Translations under genes and position numbers: made by a program | Source: Okapia johnstoni | Taxonomy: Eukaryota; Chordata; Mammalia; Artiodactyla; Giraffidae | NCBI GenBank assembly: GCA_024291935.2 | Contig: CM044311.1 | Coordinates: 17,383,001-17,447,000, forward strand | Reading direction: 5' to 3' | Length of the DNA stretch: 64,000 nt | The notes under the pieces: model-generated | Database searches by the model: none | Told to the model about the DNA's origin: nothing | Seen by the model: the letters and a program-made list of their open reading frames with translations, nothing else | Shown: positions 1 to 11,048 of the stretch, one piece after another | Position numbering within the stretch: position 1 is the stretch's first letter | Layout of the letters: each line of letters starts with the position of its first letter

Positions 1-365
1 AAGAGACAGGTCAGATGGTCTGGTATTCTCTTCTCTTTCAGAATTTTCCACAGTTTATTGTGATCCATACAGTCAAAGGCTTTGGCATAGTCAATAAAGC
101 AGAAATAGATGTTTTTCTGGAACTCTCTTGCTTTTTCGATGATCCAGCGGATATTTGCAATTTGATCTCTTTTTCCTCTGCCTTTTCTAAAACCAGCTTG
201 AACGTCTGGAAGTTCACGTTTCACGTATTGCTAAAGCCTGGCTTGGAGAATTTTGAGCATGACTTTACCAGTGTGTAAGATGAGTGCAATTGTGCAGTAG
301 TTTGAGTATTCTTTGGCATTGCCTTTCTTTGGGATTGGAATGAAAACTGACCTTTTCCAAGGGAC
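1..365 (-). mobile_element. BovB LINE fragment (RT region), truncated by window edge
   Basis: Read on the minus strand, this matches the RT-coding region of the better preserved copy at 4215-4580, including the stretch after the Pro-Lys-Lys motif and the conserved GFRKGR-like block. Homology ends near 365 at the segment equivalent to 'gactggaaaaggtcag'. The frame is disrupted, so it is a fossil. The rest of the copy lies outside the window. Confidence 0.9.
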
Positions 366-454
366 TAAGTTATCTTTTAAATCTTCCCTCTCAGATAACA
401 GAAGTCTCCCAAACTAGAAGCAGAGAATATCTCTATTTTAAGTGATTACAAAGT

Positions 455-620
455 ACTTAGCAGTGTGTATAGTATTTTTCATATTTTATCTCATCAAATC
501 ATCATGACTATTTGACTATATTACTATTTCCATGTTACATATGAGGAAGTCCTGTCTCAGAAGACCAAATTGTTTCTTACAGTCAATGGCTGATGTCAAA
601 ACTGAAATTCAAACTTAGGG
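455..620 (-). mobile_element. Probable MIR SINE relic
   Basis: The order of weakly preserved blocks fits an antisense MIR core: a 'tatctcatcaaatc' block, then a 'ttactatttccatgtta' block, then 'atgaggaa'. Heavily diverged, with no tRNA head or target duplication visible. Identification is by pattern only. Confidence 0.4.
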
Positions 621-714
621 ATCTCTGACTAGATGGTGTCATAAGCATCATTTTATATTGCATCACGTGAAGTCAAAATAGCAGACCCACTCTAAGACAG
701 TCAACAATTAGTGG

Positions 715-835
715 TGTGGTTTGGAGTGAGTTACTGAACCAATTTAGGGTAAGTTTTTCAATTTGTAAAAGTATGAATAATAATGCAAACTTTATTATCA
801 TGTATGCATCAAACTAAATGAAATAACATTTGTGA
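715..835 (+). mobile_element. Probable MIR SINE relic
   Basis: The order 'gagttactgaacc' ... 'tcaatttgtaaaa' ... 'aataataatgc' fits the sense MIR core (the segment ending 'tctgtaaaatggggataataa'). Strongly diverged, and opposite in orientation to the relic at 455-620. Confidence 0.4.
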
Positions 836-850
836 AAAATCCATCACAAA

Positions 851-986
851 GGACTTCCCTGGTGGTCCAGTGGTTAAGACCCTGTGCTTCCATTGCAGGG
901 GACATAGGTTCAATACCTGGTCAGGGAACTAAGATCCCCCATGTCAAATGGTGTGACCAAAAAATAAAATAAAGTTATATTTTGAA
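851..986 (+). mobile_element. CHR-type tRNA-headed SINE with target duplication
   Basis: Opens with 'ggacttccctggtggtccag', has a B-box-like 'ggttcaatacc', then 'cagggaactaagatcccc' and an A-rich tail. It is the cetartiodactyl CHR layout, without a BovB tail, and is shortened after 'gtgaccaaaa'. The flanks 'aaaatccatcacaa' (from about 836) and 'aaaatccataacaa' (from about 988) look like a target-site duplication with one mismatch. Confidence 0.8.
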
Positions 987-1165
987 AAAAAATCCATAAC
1001 AATGTCTGATAGCAGAATTGAATTTGAATATATATGCATATCTCCTTTCTTTCTAAAACTTAACTAATTTTCAGAAAAAAAAATATTCTAAAGCAAAAAT
1101 CAAGTGTATCTGTCTTTAACCAAAGATACTTAGTGTAAATTCACCTTTTCTTCAAGGGTAAGGAC

Positions 1166-1437
1166 CGGAGAAAGCAATGGAGACCCACTCCAGTGCTCTT
1201 GCCTGGAAAATCCCATGGACGGAGGAGCCTGGTAGGCTGCAGTCCATGGGGTCACTAAGGGTCGGACATGATTGAGTGACTTCACTTTCACTTTTCACTT
1301 TCATGCATTGGAGAAGGAACTGGCAACACACTCCAGTGTTCTTGCCTGGAGAATCCCAGGAATGGCGGAGCCTGGTGGGCTGCCGTCTGTGGAGTCGCAC
1401 AGAGTCGGACATGACTGAAGCGACTTAGCAGCAGCAG
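1166..1437 (+). mobile_element. Bov-A2 dimeric SINE with perfect target duplication
   Basis: Two BovB-tail-derived monomers in tandem, each with 'ggagaa', 'actccagtg', 'cttgcctgg', 'gagcctggt' and 'agtcggacatga'. They are joined by the linker 'cactttcacttttcacttt', and the tail is a short (AGC)n. The 13-bp sequence CAAGGGTAAGGAC occurs exactly at 1153-1165 and 1438-1450, fixing both insertion boundaries. Confidence 0.93.
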
Positions 1438-1540
1438 CAAGGGTAAGGACACATACTATTATTATGCCAAATGAAGGAGGAATATAGGAACATTTGCCAT
1501 CATGCTAAGCACAGAGTTTTACTTTGCCGTCCTCTTTTCT

Positions 1541-1759
1541 GTGTGCATGTGCATTCAGTCATGTTCAATTCTTTGTGACTCCATGGACTATAACCTCCCA
1601 GACTCCTCTGTCCATGGAATTTTTCAAGCAAGAATACTGGAGTGGGTTGCCATTTCCTACCCTAGGGGATCTTTCAATTCACAGATCAAACCCCGTGTCT
1701 CTTGTGTCTCCTGCATTAGCAAGCAGATTCTTTACTACTGGTGCCACTTGGGAAGTCCT
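1541..1759 (-). mobile_element. Bov-tA SINE
   Basis: On the minus strand it reads tRNA-like head, then the 'actccagtattcttgc' block, then the BovB-like tail. It is nearly full length, but the B box is decayed. The 'ttttctgtg' and 'ttttgtgtt' flanks are only a weak target-duplication candidate. Confidence 0.88.
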
Positions 1760-1824
1760 GTGCTATTTTGTGTTCTGAATTTCTGACTCCAACAGTAATC
1801 TTTTGTTCCTACTAGCTGCCCTTT

Positions 1825-1960
1825 GTTGCAATATCCTAGTTTCCTCCTCATCTCCACAGAACAGTTCTCTCAAGGCTACTTGAGATACTGCCTCCTGGAC
1901 TTGAACTTCTAAAACCCCTCAACATTTAGGCTATGCCTTTTTTTTTTTTTCAGTTGACAT
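1825..1960 (+). mobile_element. Fragment of an endogenous-retrovirus LTR (3' part)
   Basis: Contains 'cagaacagttctctcaaggc', 'cttgagatactgcctcctgg', a T-rich run and 'cagttgaca'. The same ordered blocks recur at 9283-9412 and 12190-12338, so these are dispersed copies of one LTR family. Only the R/U5-like end is present here and the polyadenylation signal is not intact. No internal viral sequence adjoins it. Confidence 0.6.
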
Positions 1961-1982
1961 ACGCATTCAATATGTCTCTTGT

Positions 1983-2211
1983 GTGAGTGTGTGTGCTAAG
2001 TCTCTCCAGTTGTGTCCAACTCTTTGCCACCCTATGGACTGTAGCCCTCCTGGCTCCTCTGTTCATGGGACTCTGTAGGCAAGAATGCTGGAGTGGGTTG
2101 CCATGCCCTTCTCCAGGGAATCTTCCCAAGCCAGGGATCGAATCTATATCTCTTATGTCTCCTGCAGTGGCAGGCAGGTTCTTTACCACTAGCACCACCT
2201 GGGAAGCCCAA
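1983..2211 (-). mobile_element. Bov-tA SINE with target duplication
   Basis: Full-length antisense copy. The minus strand keeps 'ttcgatccctgg' in the tRNA head, close to an intact Pol III B box. ATGTCTCTTGT occurs at 1972-1982 and 2212-2222, a perfect 11-bp target duplication. The insertion lies just after the LTR fragment ending near 1960. Confidence 0.93.
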
Positions 2212-2222
2212 ATGTCTCTTGT

Positions 2223-3641
2223 AGTGAAGACTTAATACATGAACCTAAGTGCTTTTCTGTGAGTTAATCCTAATAAGACACTGTAGTTTTGAGTTTAATT
2301 TTAATATCTTTGGTATTTTTACTTCATAAACTTTCAAAGATGTTACATGAACCATATGTAGTACCTTTTTAACTCCCCTGAAATTTATTCCCTACTAATT
2401 TTTTAAAGGAAAAGGGGGAGGAGCTATAAATCTACAATGAGATCATGAGAAGGGCTATCAGCTAATAGATTTCAACTAATTTATGGTTGGATGAAAAGCA
2501 TGGGGGGGTCATAACAGACCATTGGGGAAAATACATTAATTTTGAATGATACTGGCAAGATCAGCTCATTATGAGAACAAAAAATATATTTAGATCCATA
2601 TATATGACACCCCCAAATACACTTCAGATGGAATAAATATCTCCTTGTGAAAAAGAAAATTCCATAGCTAATGGGAGAAAATATAAGAGGAGATCTCTGT
2701 GGAATCAGAGTGGGAGAGGAATCTTTTGGCTTAATCTAGTCCAAAAACTGTTCTCATTTTACAACTTAAATGATGTTTATTTTTCCTTAATCAGGAGAAA
2801 AGCCAGAACTGAGGGTTGACTCCCAGTTCTGTTCTCCATCCAAGGAATCATTCCTCATGTATGTATCACTCTCAAATGAAACATATGTTGTCTTTGAATC
2901 CTTCTGATCCTTGGAGATCTAGTTAAACATGGCCTGAAACATAATTTCACAGCACATGGTTGTCCAGAGATCTCCTTACAGTCTCTGGAAGCTACTAAAG
3001 ACTGAAGTCTTTAGGGTTTCCTCTAACTAATGTGCCTGTCTTTGTGGACTTGTCCTGTGTCAGAACAGTACCCATCCCCTTCACTGGTTTATGTACACAT
3101 CTACAGACAAACAGCACATATACACACTCACACCTACTCACAATAAACATTTCTGAATTTGGCAACTGAACTCAACATCTGGGAAATAATGGGTGGGGTG
3201 ACTTTAAATTCCACACAACTTTCCACCACAGCTCCACTCCCTTTTTTGTCTCTCTGTCTATTGGATTGACAGGTACATTATTATTATTATTTTAAATTTC
3301 ACTAAAAACATTTTAATCAATTTATAGGTCCCTGAAGATCTCACCTTCTCTCAGCCACTGGTCAAGAGTTTTGTTTTGCTTTGCTTTTCTCTGAATAAAT
3401 ACATTTTCTTTTTCTAAAAGGAATTCTGATGGTGACAGCTACTAAGATATTCCTGCCTCATGACAAATATGTATCTAGCATAACTAACATTATACAGTGT
3501 GCAAAATATAATTAGTGACTCTGGAAATGATTCTGTCATTATACTGAGAACTGGAAATACATTCCAAAGTGCCATGACAGTCCTGGCCTGACTATATCAG
3601 GAGGGACGATTAAATTTCCCTGCCCTACCCAAGCAAATGAA
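2223..3641. other. Unrecognised AT-rich sequence
   Basis: No gene, RNA or transposon recognised. There is a short (ATT)n run near 3278-3292 and a CA-rich patch near 3110-3140. Frames are short and interrupted on both strands. Very old repeats may be present but cannot be supported by eye. Confidence 0.5.
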
Positions 3642-5545
3642 ATGAAAAAAAGCAAAATGACTGTCTGAGAAGGCCTTACAAATAGCTGTGAAAAGATGGG
3701 AAGCAAAAAGCAAAGGAAAAAAGGAAAGATATACCCATTTAAATGCAGAGTTCCAAAGAATAGCAAGGAGAGATAAGAAAGCCTTCCTCAGCGATCAATG
3801 CAAAGAAATAGAGGAAAACAACAGAATGGGAAAGACTAGAGATCTCTTCAAGAAAATTAGAGATACCAAGGGAACATTTCATGCAAAGATGGGCTCAATA
3901 AAGAACAGAAATGGTAGGGACCTGAAAGAAGCAGAAGATACTAAGAAGAGGTGGTAAGAATACACAGAAGAACTACACAAAAAAGATCTTCACAATCCAG
4001 ATAATCACGATGGTGTGATCATTCACCTAGAGACAGACATCCTGGAATGTCAAGTCAAGTGGGCCTTAGGAAGAATCACTATGAACAAGGCTAGTGGAGG
4101 TGAAGGAATTCCAGTTGAGCTATTTCAAATCCTATAAAGATGATGCTGTGAAAGTGCTGCACTCAATATGCCAGCACATTTGGAAAACTCAGCAGTGGCC
4201 ACAGGACTGGAAAAGGTCAGTTTTCATTCCAATCCCAAAGAAAAACAATACCAAAGAATGCTCAAACTACCTCATAATTGCACTCATCTCACACACTAGT
4301 AAAGTAATGTTCAAAATTCTCCAAGCCAGGCTTCAGCAATACGTGAACCGTGAACTTCCAGTTGTTCAAGCTGGTTTTAGAAAAGGCAGAGGCACCAGAG
4401 ATCAAATTGCCAACATCCGCTGGATCATCGAAAAAGCAAGAGAGTTCCAGAAAAACATCTATTTCTTCTTTATTGACTATGCCAAAGCATTTTACTGTGC
4501 AGATCACAATAAACTGTGGAAAATTCTGAAAGAGATGGGAATACCAGACCACCTGACCTGCCTCTTGAGAAGCCTGTATGCAGGTCAGGAAGCAACAGTT
4601 AGAAGTGGACATGGAACAACAGACTGGTTCCAAATAGGGAAAGGAGTACATCAAGGCTGTATATTATCACCCTGCTTATTTAACTTATATGCAGAGTACA
4701 TCATGAGAAACGCTGGGCTGGAAGAAACACAAGCTGGAATCAAGATTGCCGGGAGAAATATCAATAACCTCAGATATGCAGATGACACCACCCTTATGGC
4801 AGAAAGTGAAGAAGAACTAAAGAGCCTCTTGATGAAAGTGAAAGAGGAGAGTGAAAAGTTGACTTAAAGATCAACATTCAGAAAACTAAGATCATAGCAT
4901 CTGGTCCCATCACTTCATGGCTGATAGATGGGCAAACAGTGGAAACAGTGTTAGACTTAATTTTGGGGGGCTCCAAAATCACTGCTGATGGTGATTGAAG
5001 CTATGAAATTAAAAGATCCTTACTCCTTGGAATAAAATTATGACCAACCTAGGCAGCATATTTAAAAGCAGAGACATTACTTTGCCAACAAAGGTCCATC
5101 TAGTCAAGGCTATGGTTTTTCCAGTAGTCATGTGTGGATGTGAGAGTCGGACTATAAAGAAAGCTGAGCACTGAAGAATTGATGCTTTTGAACTGTGGTG
5201 TTGGAGAAGACTCTTGAGAGTCCCTTGGACTGCAAAGAGATCCAATCAGTCCATCCTAAAGGAGATCAGTCCTGGGTGTTCATTGGAAGGACTGATGTTG
5301 AAGCCGAAACTCCAATACTTTGGCCACCTGATGCAAAAAGCTGACTCATTATAAAAGACCCCGACGCTGGTAAAGATTGAGGGCAGGAGGAGAAGGGGAT
5401 GACAGAAGATGAGATGGCTGAATGGCATCATCGACTCGATGGGCATGGGTTTGCATGCACTCCGGGAGTTGGTGATGGACAGGGAGGTACATGGGGTCAC
5501 AGAGTCGGACACGACTAAGTGACTGAACTGAACTGAACTGAACAG
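3642..5545 (+). mobile_element. BovB LINE, 5'-truncated, 1.9 kb, longest copy in the window
   Basis: RTE-clade LINE. It starts inside the single large frame, upstream of the RT domain; the endonuclease part is missing. It runs through RT and the C-terminal region to the 3' end, with the repeating 'gaactgaactgaactg' tail at about 5522-5543. The frame is inactivated by a stop at about 3955 (cAA to TAA type), a +1 shift near 4133 and another shift near 4860. The diagnostic site near 5272 reads 'cctgggtgttcattgg'. No clear target duplication seen. Confidence 0.96.
4136..4866 (+). pseudogene. BovB reverse-transcriptase domain, broken frame
   Basis: In the living element this RT copies BovB RNA, and the Bov-tA and Bov-A2 RNAs that share its 3' tail, at nicked target DNA. 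An open stretch of about 240 codons remains, numbered from the GTG at 4094. Motif A has its catalytic Asp at about residue 128 ('FIDYAKAF'), but the following Asp of the family is Tyr. A QG-containing motif B lies at about 187-195, and the catalytic YADD box at 228-231. The NYR of the family reads NYL near residue 58-60. Frameshifts near 4133 and 4860 separate it from its N- and C-terminal parts, so it cannot make a full protein. Confidence 0.93.
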
Positions 5546-5962
5546 AACCTGAGGAAGTACCTGATGATGGAAACATGACATCTTCTCAAGAAAGACAAAG
5601 AAGATCTTCTCCCCCTCCTCTATCTTCCTCTGATTATAAAAATGTAACCCACTGAGTAGTCACAGTAGCACAATGCTTGCCTGACTGCTTGTGAACATTA
5701 CAAGCATCTATTCTAATATCACTTCTTATCTATTACTTTGTCTCTCACTGAATTTGATTCTGCACTGAGACATGAAGGCCTGTGATGCCAGATCTCTTTC
5801 CAGCCCTAGTACACCTAACAGTTTCAGTACCAGACCTTTACCAACAGAACTATCTATTGAGTAGTAGTAATTAAGTAATTGGGACTGTGGTGAACCTGAA
5901 GGTACTGAATTCAGCACAATTTGAGAGTACATTTTCCTCCCCATCTATAGAAAAGCACCCAG
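5546..5962. other. Unrecognised sequence
   Basis: Nothing identifiable between the BovB 3' end and the next SINE. One 72-codon antisense frame (5726-5944) resembles nothing I know. Confidence 0.45.
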
Positions 5963-6192
5963 GAGACGTCCCTGGTGGTCCCATGGTTAAAATCTGCCTT
6001 GCAGTGCATGGGTTGCAGTTAAATCCCTGGAGGAGGAACTAAGATCTCACATGGCTCAGAGCAACTAAGCCCAAGCTTCAACTAGAGAGAGTCCACAATG
6101 AAAGATGCTGCATGACCCAACAAAGACCTATGCACTGCAACTAAGACCTGATGCAGCCAGATTGATTAACTAAAAATAGCCTTTAAAGATAA
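5963..6192 (+). mobile_element. CHR-type tRNA-headed SINE
   Basis: Diverged copy: 'cgtccctggtggtcccatgg' head, then 'aactaagatctcacatgg', 'caactaagcccaagc' and a degenerate body ending in an A-rich stretch. It is longer than the copy at 851, so the 3' body is mostly retained. The B box is decayed ('ggttgcagttaaatccc'). Confidence 0.75.
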
Positions 6193-7059
6193 CAATACCA
6201 TAAACAGCAAAAAAAAAAAAAAGGAAGAAACGAAAAATAAAAGCATTAAGAAGAACAACAACCAAACAATAACAATAGTAAACAGATGCTGACTTGAACG
6301 ACAAAAAAAGAATCTACATAGATCTCTTCAATACATTCATGATAAAAGTCTGTCACCATGCCGACTCCTTGTCTTACGGAAAGGTGAAGAGGGAGACGTG
6401 CATGTGGAAGGTTGAGGGGACCTGGAGATAACTTCAGGGAAGTACAGGAAATGTGGACTACCATTATTTATGTCCTCTACCATCATCCAAACTGTATTCC
6501 ATGAAGGTACAGACAGCAAAAGACCATGTCAAAGAGACAAAAAAATTAAGGAAAAACACTGAAAAAATCTAGTTCCAGAAATGGGATCTAACATCTCATT
6601 TTAGAGAATCTTAAGTGAACATATTTATATTGAAATGTTCAACCTAATCAGCTGATAAACCTCAACTCTTTCAAATTTCGTTCATTTTAAAAATTAACTT
6701 TTCTCCTTGAAATGTTGTTTTTTTAGAAATCAATGAGGATTTTGAGTAAATAAGTAAACCACCCCAAGCCAAAGTTAGAAAGACATGCTTTTAACTTTCA
6801 GTGCAAACTATAGGAGTGATATGTTTGAACCGTGAGATTTCAGGGAGTTGATAATTAACATGAAATACTGTCTCTATATTGTCTCCAGAGCTTCCTTTGA
6901 AAGAGATTAAGAATATTTCCTAAAATCTACCATGAGTTAGCTATTATAATATCAATTTAAATTTATAAACCAAAAGAATAACTGGAAAACTTTGTTTTTT
7001 AAAAAGATTTCTACTCTCAGAATATCAACTATAAAGGATTACTACTATGATCAACTGTA
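6193..7059. other. Unrecognised AT-rich sequence
   Basis: Contains an A-run near 6211-6222, probably the tail of the preceding SINE. No motif-bearing frame and no repeat I can name. Confidence 0.45.
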
Positions 7060-7125
7060 GGCTTCCCAGGTGGCCCAGTGGTAAAGAATCCACCTGCCAA
7101 TGCAGGAGACACAAGAGATGAGGGA
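7060..7125 (+). mobile_element. Bov-tA head fragment only
   Basis: About 60 bases match the tRNA-like 5' part ('ggcttcccaggtggcccagt', 'ctgccaatgcaggagaca'). The BovB-derived tail is absent, and unrelated sequence follows. Confidence 0.75.
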
Positions 7126-7735
7126 GCCCATCAATCTTGGACATCAGTGGACATCTACAGCCTTTGTAGAGAGCCTGCACAGTTTTCACCACTGCTCTAC
7201 CCAACTGATTGCTGCAACTCTGAGTGCCTGTGCACCTGACCCAACACCAAGATGGTTCTCCTCAACTAGAACTTCCCTAATGGACACAAAGGAGAATAAA
7301 AGGACCCTAGCAATCTTCACCACCTAGGACCCCATGAGCCCAAGCTGTCACCATTACCACAGATACTTGCAGCCTGACTTGGTCACTGAGGACCCCATAG
7401 TCTTAGCCAAAGTTTACTTCAGATGACAGGAAAGCATGATACTGTGCTCATGTATCCTCCCCACAACTGGATATTCTGCACCCTACCCAGCTGGTGCCTT
7501 TACAGCTACATGCAGGGAGTAGGGGCCAGGCTTGGGCAAGGACTAGGAGGAAAATGATGGAAAAAGAATTCAGACCACATAAAATCTCTAACTTTCTAAA
7601 AATAAAAATTGAAGGTAATCAGTTTGTGTTTGTGTGTGAGTGTGTGTGTCTGCGTGTTCTGTACCTAAAGGTCAACGTATATAGTGTGAGGTGGGTGGGG
7701 GTGGGGGTCCCTATAATCCCAGGCAATTCTCTAGA
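7126..7735. other. Unrecognised sequence with GT-rich and G-run patches
   Basis: A GT-rich patch lies at about 7622-7657, and a G-run cluster at 7690-7707 (runs of 2, 3, 5 and 5 G separated by single T). The rest shows no gene or repeat I recognise. Confidence 0.5.
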
Positions 7736-8455
7736 CTCACCTTAAGTCTCCTACAATTCAAGTCAATTCTGACACTGTTTACCCAGAGATATCATGAGCT
7801 TTCACAGATTGAGAGCTAAGACCCCATGAGAGCGCTCTCTTCTTCCCCACTACTTCAGTCACCAGTCACCAACTGCAAACCCACAATTATTGCTGACACT
7901 TCTGACCAACTGGCTATAAATCAGAGAAGCCCACACCCTTCTCCGTGGGTTCGATTCTTTTGTTATAGCAGCTCACAGAACTCAGAAACATTTTATTGAG
8001 TAATATAATTCAGGAACAGCCTGATGGAAGAAATGCACAGAGCAAGGCATAGGGAAAGAGCTAGGAGTTTCCATGCCTTTCTGAGCGTCACACTTTCACC
8101 ACCTTCACACGTTCACCAACCCAGAAGCTTTCTAAATCCTGTCCCTCAGGGGTGTTTTGGAGATTTATTTCATAGAAACGATTGATCAAATCATTGGTTG
8201 CTGGAGATTTTCCCATTTTCCCTCCCCAAAAGGTGGGCTAGGTAAAGAGGTGGGTGAAACTGAAATTTCAACTCCTCTAGTCTGGCAAACAACCCCCCTA
8301 CCCACAAGTCATCTCATTAACATAACTAGAGACACCTTTCCGGCTCTCAACACTTAGAAAATTCCAGGAGATTTTGGAGCTCTGTGACAACAGTAGGGTC
8401 AAAGAGTAAATAAATACTTCTTATTACAAATCACAATATCACAGTGCTATTTTTA
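7736..8455. mobile_element. Old LTR-like mammalian repeat
   Basis: Several blocks match an old ERV-class LTR pattern: 'agcagctcacagaactcag' near 7969, 'ttcaccaacccagaagct' near 8111, 'attgatcaaatcattgg' near 8178, 'gagctctgtgacaacag' near 8378 and 'cttcttattacaaatcaca' near 8417. On the minus strand the end resembles an LTR beginning with TG. I cannot fix family or orientation, and no internal region is attached. Confidence 0.5.
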
Positions 8456-8902
8456 TACTTCAGTCTGTGACTATGATGTAATAAATAAAGGAAACCTATT
8501 AAAATCAAGTATGTTTTCTAATTTTCCTCTGACTGGCTAAAGGATAATTCTGTTTTCTCAGCTAATGGCATGCTATTCTAATTAAGATTCATATGTGTAA
8601 ACAAACTGAGAAATTACCAAAGCCAGAAAAGCAGTATACTTTGCTTCCTTCCATTGGTTAATTTAGGTTTGCAGAAGATGCATTCTTAGGAAAAATTATA
8701 TGTATATGAGAAATGGAATATTTCCTGCCATATCAGTAAACAAGGAAGTCACAGTCATCAGAGATTGCAGCACCCCAACATGAGCTGGTAAGCCTTAAGG
8801 GCACTCAAGGAGAAGAATACCTGTGATCTAGCAGGCCTCAGACAGAAGCCACTCCCTAGGGTGAGCCCCAAGGGAGTTCAGGATGCAAAACCACAGGATG
8901 AA
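8456..8902. other. Unrecognised AT-rich sequence
   Basis: No recognised element or frame. Confidence 0.45.
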
Positions 8903-9116
8903 TGAGTGCATTCTGTCACTTCAGTCATAACCAACTCTTTGCAAACTCATAGACTATATAGTCCACCAGGTTCCTCTGTCCATGGGATTCTCTAGGCAAG
9001 AATAGTGGAGTGGGTTACCATGCCCTCCTCAGGGGATTTTCCCAACGCAGGTATCAAACCTGCGTCTCCTCCATTGGCAGGTGTTTGTTTGCCACTAGCA
9101 CCACCTGGGAAGCCCC
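8903..9116 (-). mobile_element. Bov-tA SINE
   Basis: Antisense copy from BovB-like tail (near 8903) to 'cacctgggaagcccc' (tRNA head start, about 9116). The B box is mutated ('caggtttgatacc' on minus). The flanks 'aaaaccacaggat' and 'aaaacaggat' may be an imperfect target duplication. Confidence 0.9.
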
Positions 9117-9282
9117 AAAACAGGATACTGGTCCCAGTAACTGAGATGCATATAAAAGCAATGATTTCATTGAGCCCAGACTCTTGTATCTTCCCAAACA
9201 CAGGAAAGCGCTAAATTCCTTAACTTGGGGTATCTGGTTTTCTTTAATTAACAATAATCTTTTGATGTTCAGACAACCTGTT

Positions 9283-9412
9283 TTTTGTTGTAAAACTTTT
9301 ATAAAACCTTGCTCCTCCCCTCACCTTCTCAGAACAGTTCTCTCAGGGTTATTTGAGATGATGTCTCCTGGACTTGAAATATTAAAAATTCAGCTATTAG
9401 GTTGTAAACATT
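9283..9412 (+). mobile_element. Fragment of the same ERV LTR family as 1825-1960
   Basis: Shares 'cagaacagttctctcaggg' and 'tgtctcctggacttgaa' in the same order as the copy near 1860. It degrades after 'ttaaaaattcagc'. No polyadenylation signal or internal region is visible. Confidence 0.55.
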
Positions 9413-9461
9413 TTTTTAAGTCCAAATACACAAATATACATATAATTGGCAGCATGTTATA

Positions 9462-9512
9462 TATTGTATATAATTATATATATATATTTATACATATAAT
9501 ATATATATTGTC
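9462..9512. repeat. AT dinucleotide-rich microsatellite
   Basis: Imperfect (TA)n with interruptions, directly before the Bov-tA at 9524. Confidence 0.85.
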
Positions 9513-9523
9513 TTTGTTATTCT

Positions 9524-9731
9524 TGTTAGTCACTAAGTTATATCTGACTTATTGTGACCCCATGGACTGTAGCCCACCAGGCTCCTCTGCCCATAATATT
9601 TCCCAGGCAAGAATACTAGAGTGGGTTTCTATTTCATTCTCCAGGGGATTTTCCAGAGTCAGGGATCAAACCCATGTCTCCTGCATCTCCTGCTTGGCAG
9701 GTGGATTCTTTACTTGAGTCACCTGGGAAGA
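9524..9731 (-). mobile_element. Bov-tA SINE between two microsatellites
   Basis: Full antisense copy ending 'gagtcacctgggaag'. A small internal repeat of 'tctcctgca' at about 9678-9692 lengthens the region between head and body. It lies between the AT tract before it and the TG/TA tract after it. Confidence 0.9.
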
Positions 9732-9732
9732 C

Positions 9733-9779
9733 TATATGTGTGTATGTGTGTGTGTGTGTTTTTATATATATATATATAT
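9733..9779. repeat. Compound (TG)n(TA)n microsatellite
   Basis: A TG run gives way to a TA run directly behind the head end of the Bov-tA. It probably grew from the target site or an older AT tract continuous with 9462-9512. Confidence 0.85.
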
Positions 9780-10245
9780 CCAGATGGACACCAGGACTAA
9801 ATTATGGGTTTCTAAAGAGATTGTTTAACAGAAGAAAAATGGGAAATTCTGAGAATAAAGGAAATAAACATTCCTGAAAAATAATTGCTGCTCCCAATGA
9901 TCACTAGGTATACTTTGTTCCATAGCTGCAATTCAATTTCTTTTTTCTGTGAGACTCTTGGGAAGAGTCTGATTTTCTGATCACTGATTTCTATTTTAGT
10001 GGGCGGGGAGATCTTAGAAGGCCAAGCACAAAGACAAGGAAGTAGGTTCAATGGTGAAGCCAAATGAAGAATACTGGAGGCCCCAGTTCTGTCCCCCTCT
10101 GAGATGTTTGGAAGAGATTGGCTCTGATCTAATACCTTTTGGCACTGCTCTGTCTACAGACATGCAAACCTGAAACCCAGCCAATCATAACAGTCCCTGC
10201 CCACTCGAGTAATCACAGGCATTTCAGAGTTTAGTCTTACACTTT
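9780..10245. other. Unrecognised sequence
   Basis: No repeat or gene recognised. An 83-codon antisense frame (9812-10063) shows no known domain. Confidence 0.45.
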
Positions 10246-10450
10246 GGCCATGATCAACAAGTTGTGTCTAACTCTTTGTGAACCCATGGACTGTAGTCTG
10301 CCAGGCTCCTTTGTCCATGTGATTTTCCAGGCAAGAATACTGGAGTGGGTTTCCATTTCCTCCTCCAGGGGACTTCTCAACCCAGGGATCAAATCCAGGT
10401 CTCAGGCATTGCAGGCAGACTCCTAATCATCTGAGCCACCAGGGAGGTCC
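10246..10450 (-). mobile_element. Bov-tA SINE
   Basis: Antisense copy: tail 'caagttgtgtctaactcttt', body, and head ending 'gagccaccagggaggtcc'. Slight shortening in the tail. No convincing target duplication. Confidence 0.9.
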
Positions 10451-10829
10451 ATGTAGAAAGCAAGGGGCGGGTCAATCATGACAGTGTCCTGGGTCTCAAA
10501 GACTGTCCTGGATCTTTTCTGGGTCTTTTAGGAAGGCAAATTAGGGGGGAAAGGTAGATACACACACATAATATGCAATGCACTTCTGGAGGTACAGTGG
10601 GATGAATGCTATTTTTTTTTCCTGATTTTTGCCTGATTATGGTCATATGAATGGAGTTACTGTTCCACATGCTTATATTCTGTTCTCCCTAATCCAATGC
10701 TTTCTAGATCCACCCCCAGGCAGGTTTGCCCATTTCTTGCTGGTACACACTAACTTGGTCTGCAGTTATATGCTGAACAGTCCCTTTCTTCCCTTAGCAG
10801 GAACATGATTTTAATGGCCATGCCAAGTT
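10451..10829. other. Unrecognised sequence
   Basis: Moderate GC and a short T-run near 10612-10620. Nothing identifiable. Confidence 0.45.
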
Positions 10830-11048
10830 AAGACTTCCCAGGTAGTGCTAGTGGTAAAGAACCTGCCTGCCGAGGCAGGAGACATAAGAGATGAGGGTTC
10901 AATCCCAGGGTCGTGAAGATCTCCTGGAGTAGGAAATGGCAACCCACTTCAGTATTCTTGCCTGGAAAATTCCCTGGGCAGGAGGAGCCTGGTGGGCTAC
11001 AGTTCCCAAGGTTGCAAGAGTCGGACCTGACTGAGCACATGCACACAT
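10830..11048 (+). mobile_element. Bov-tA SINE
   Basis: Sense copy with a clear B-box-like 'gggttcaatccc' near 10896. The head has a small insertion ('gtagtgctagtgg'), a variant also seen at 39799. It ends 'ctgagcacatgcacacataa' with a short A-rich tail. Confidence 0.92.

Noticed and set aside
4094..4867. A 257-codon frame as a functional reverse-transcriptase gene
   Set aside because: It is the middle of a 5'-truncated BovB with an upstream stop and frameshifts on both sides.
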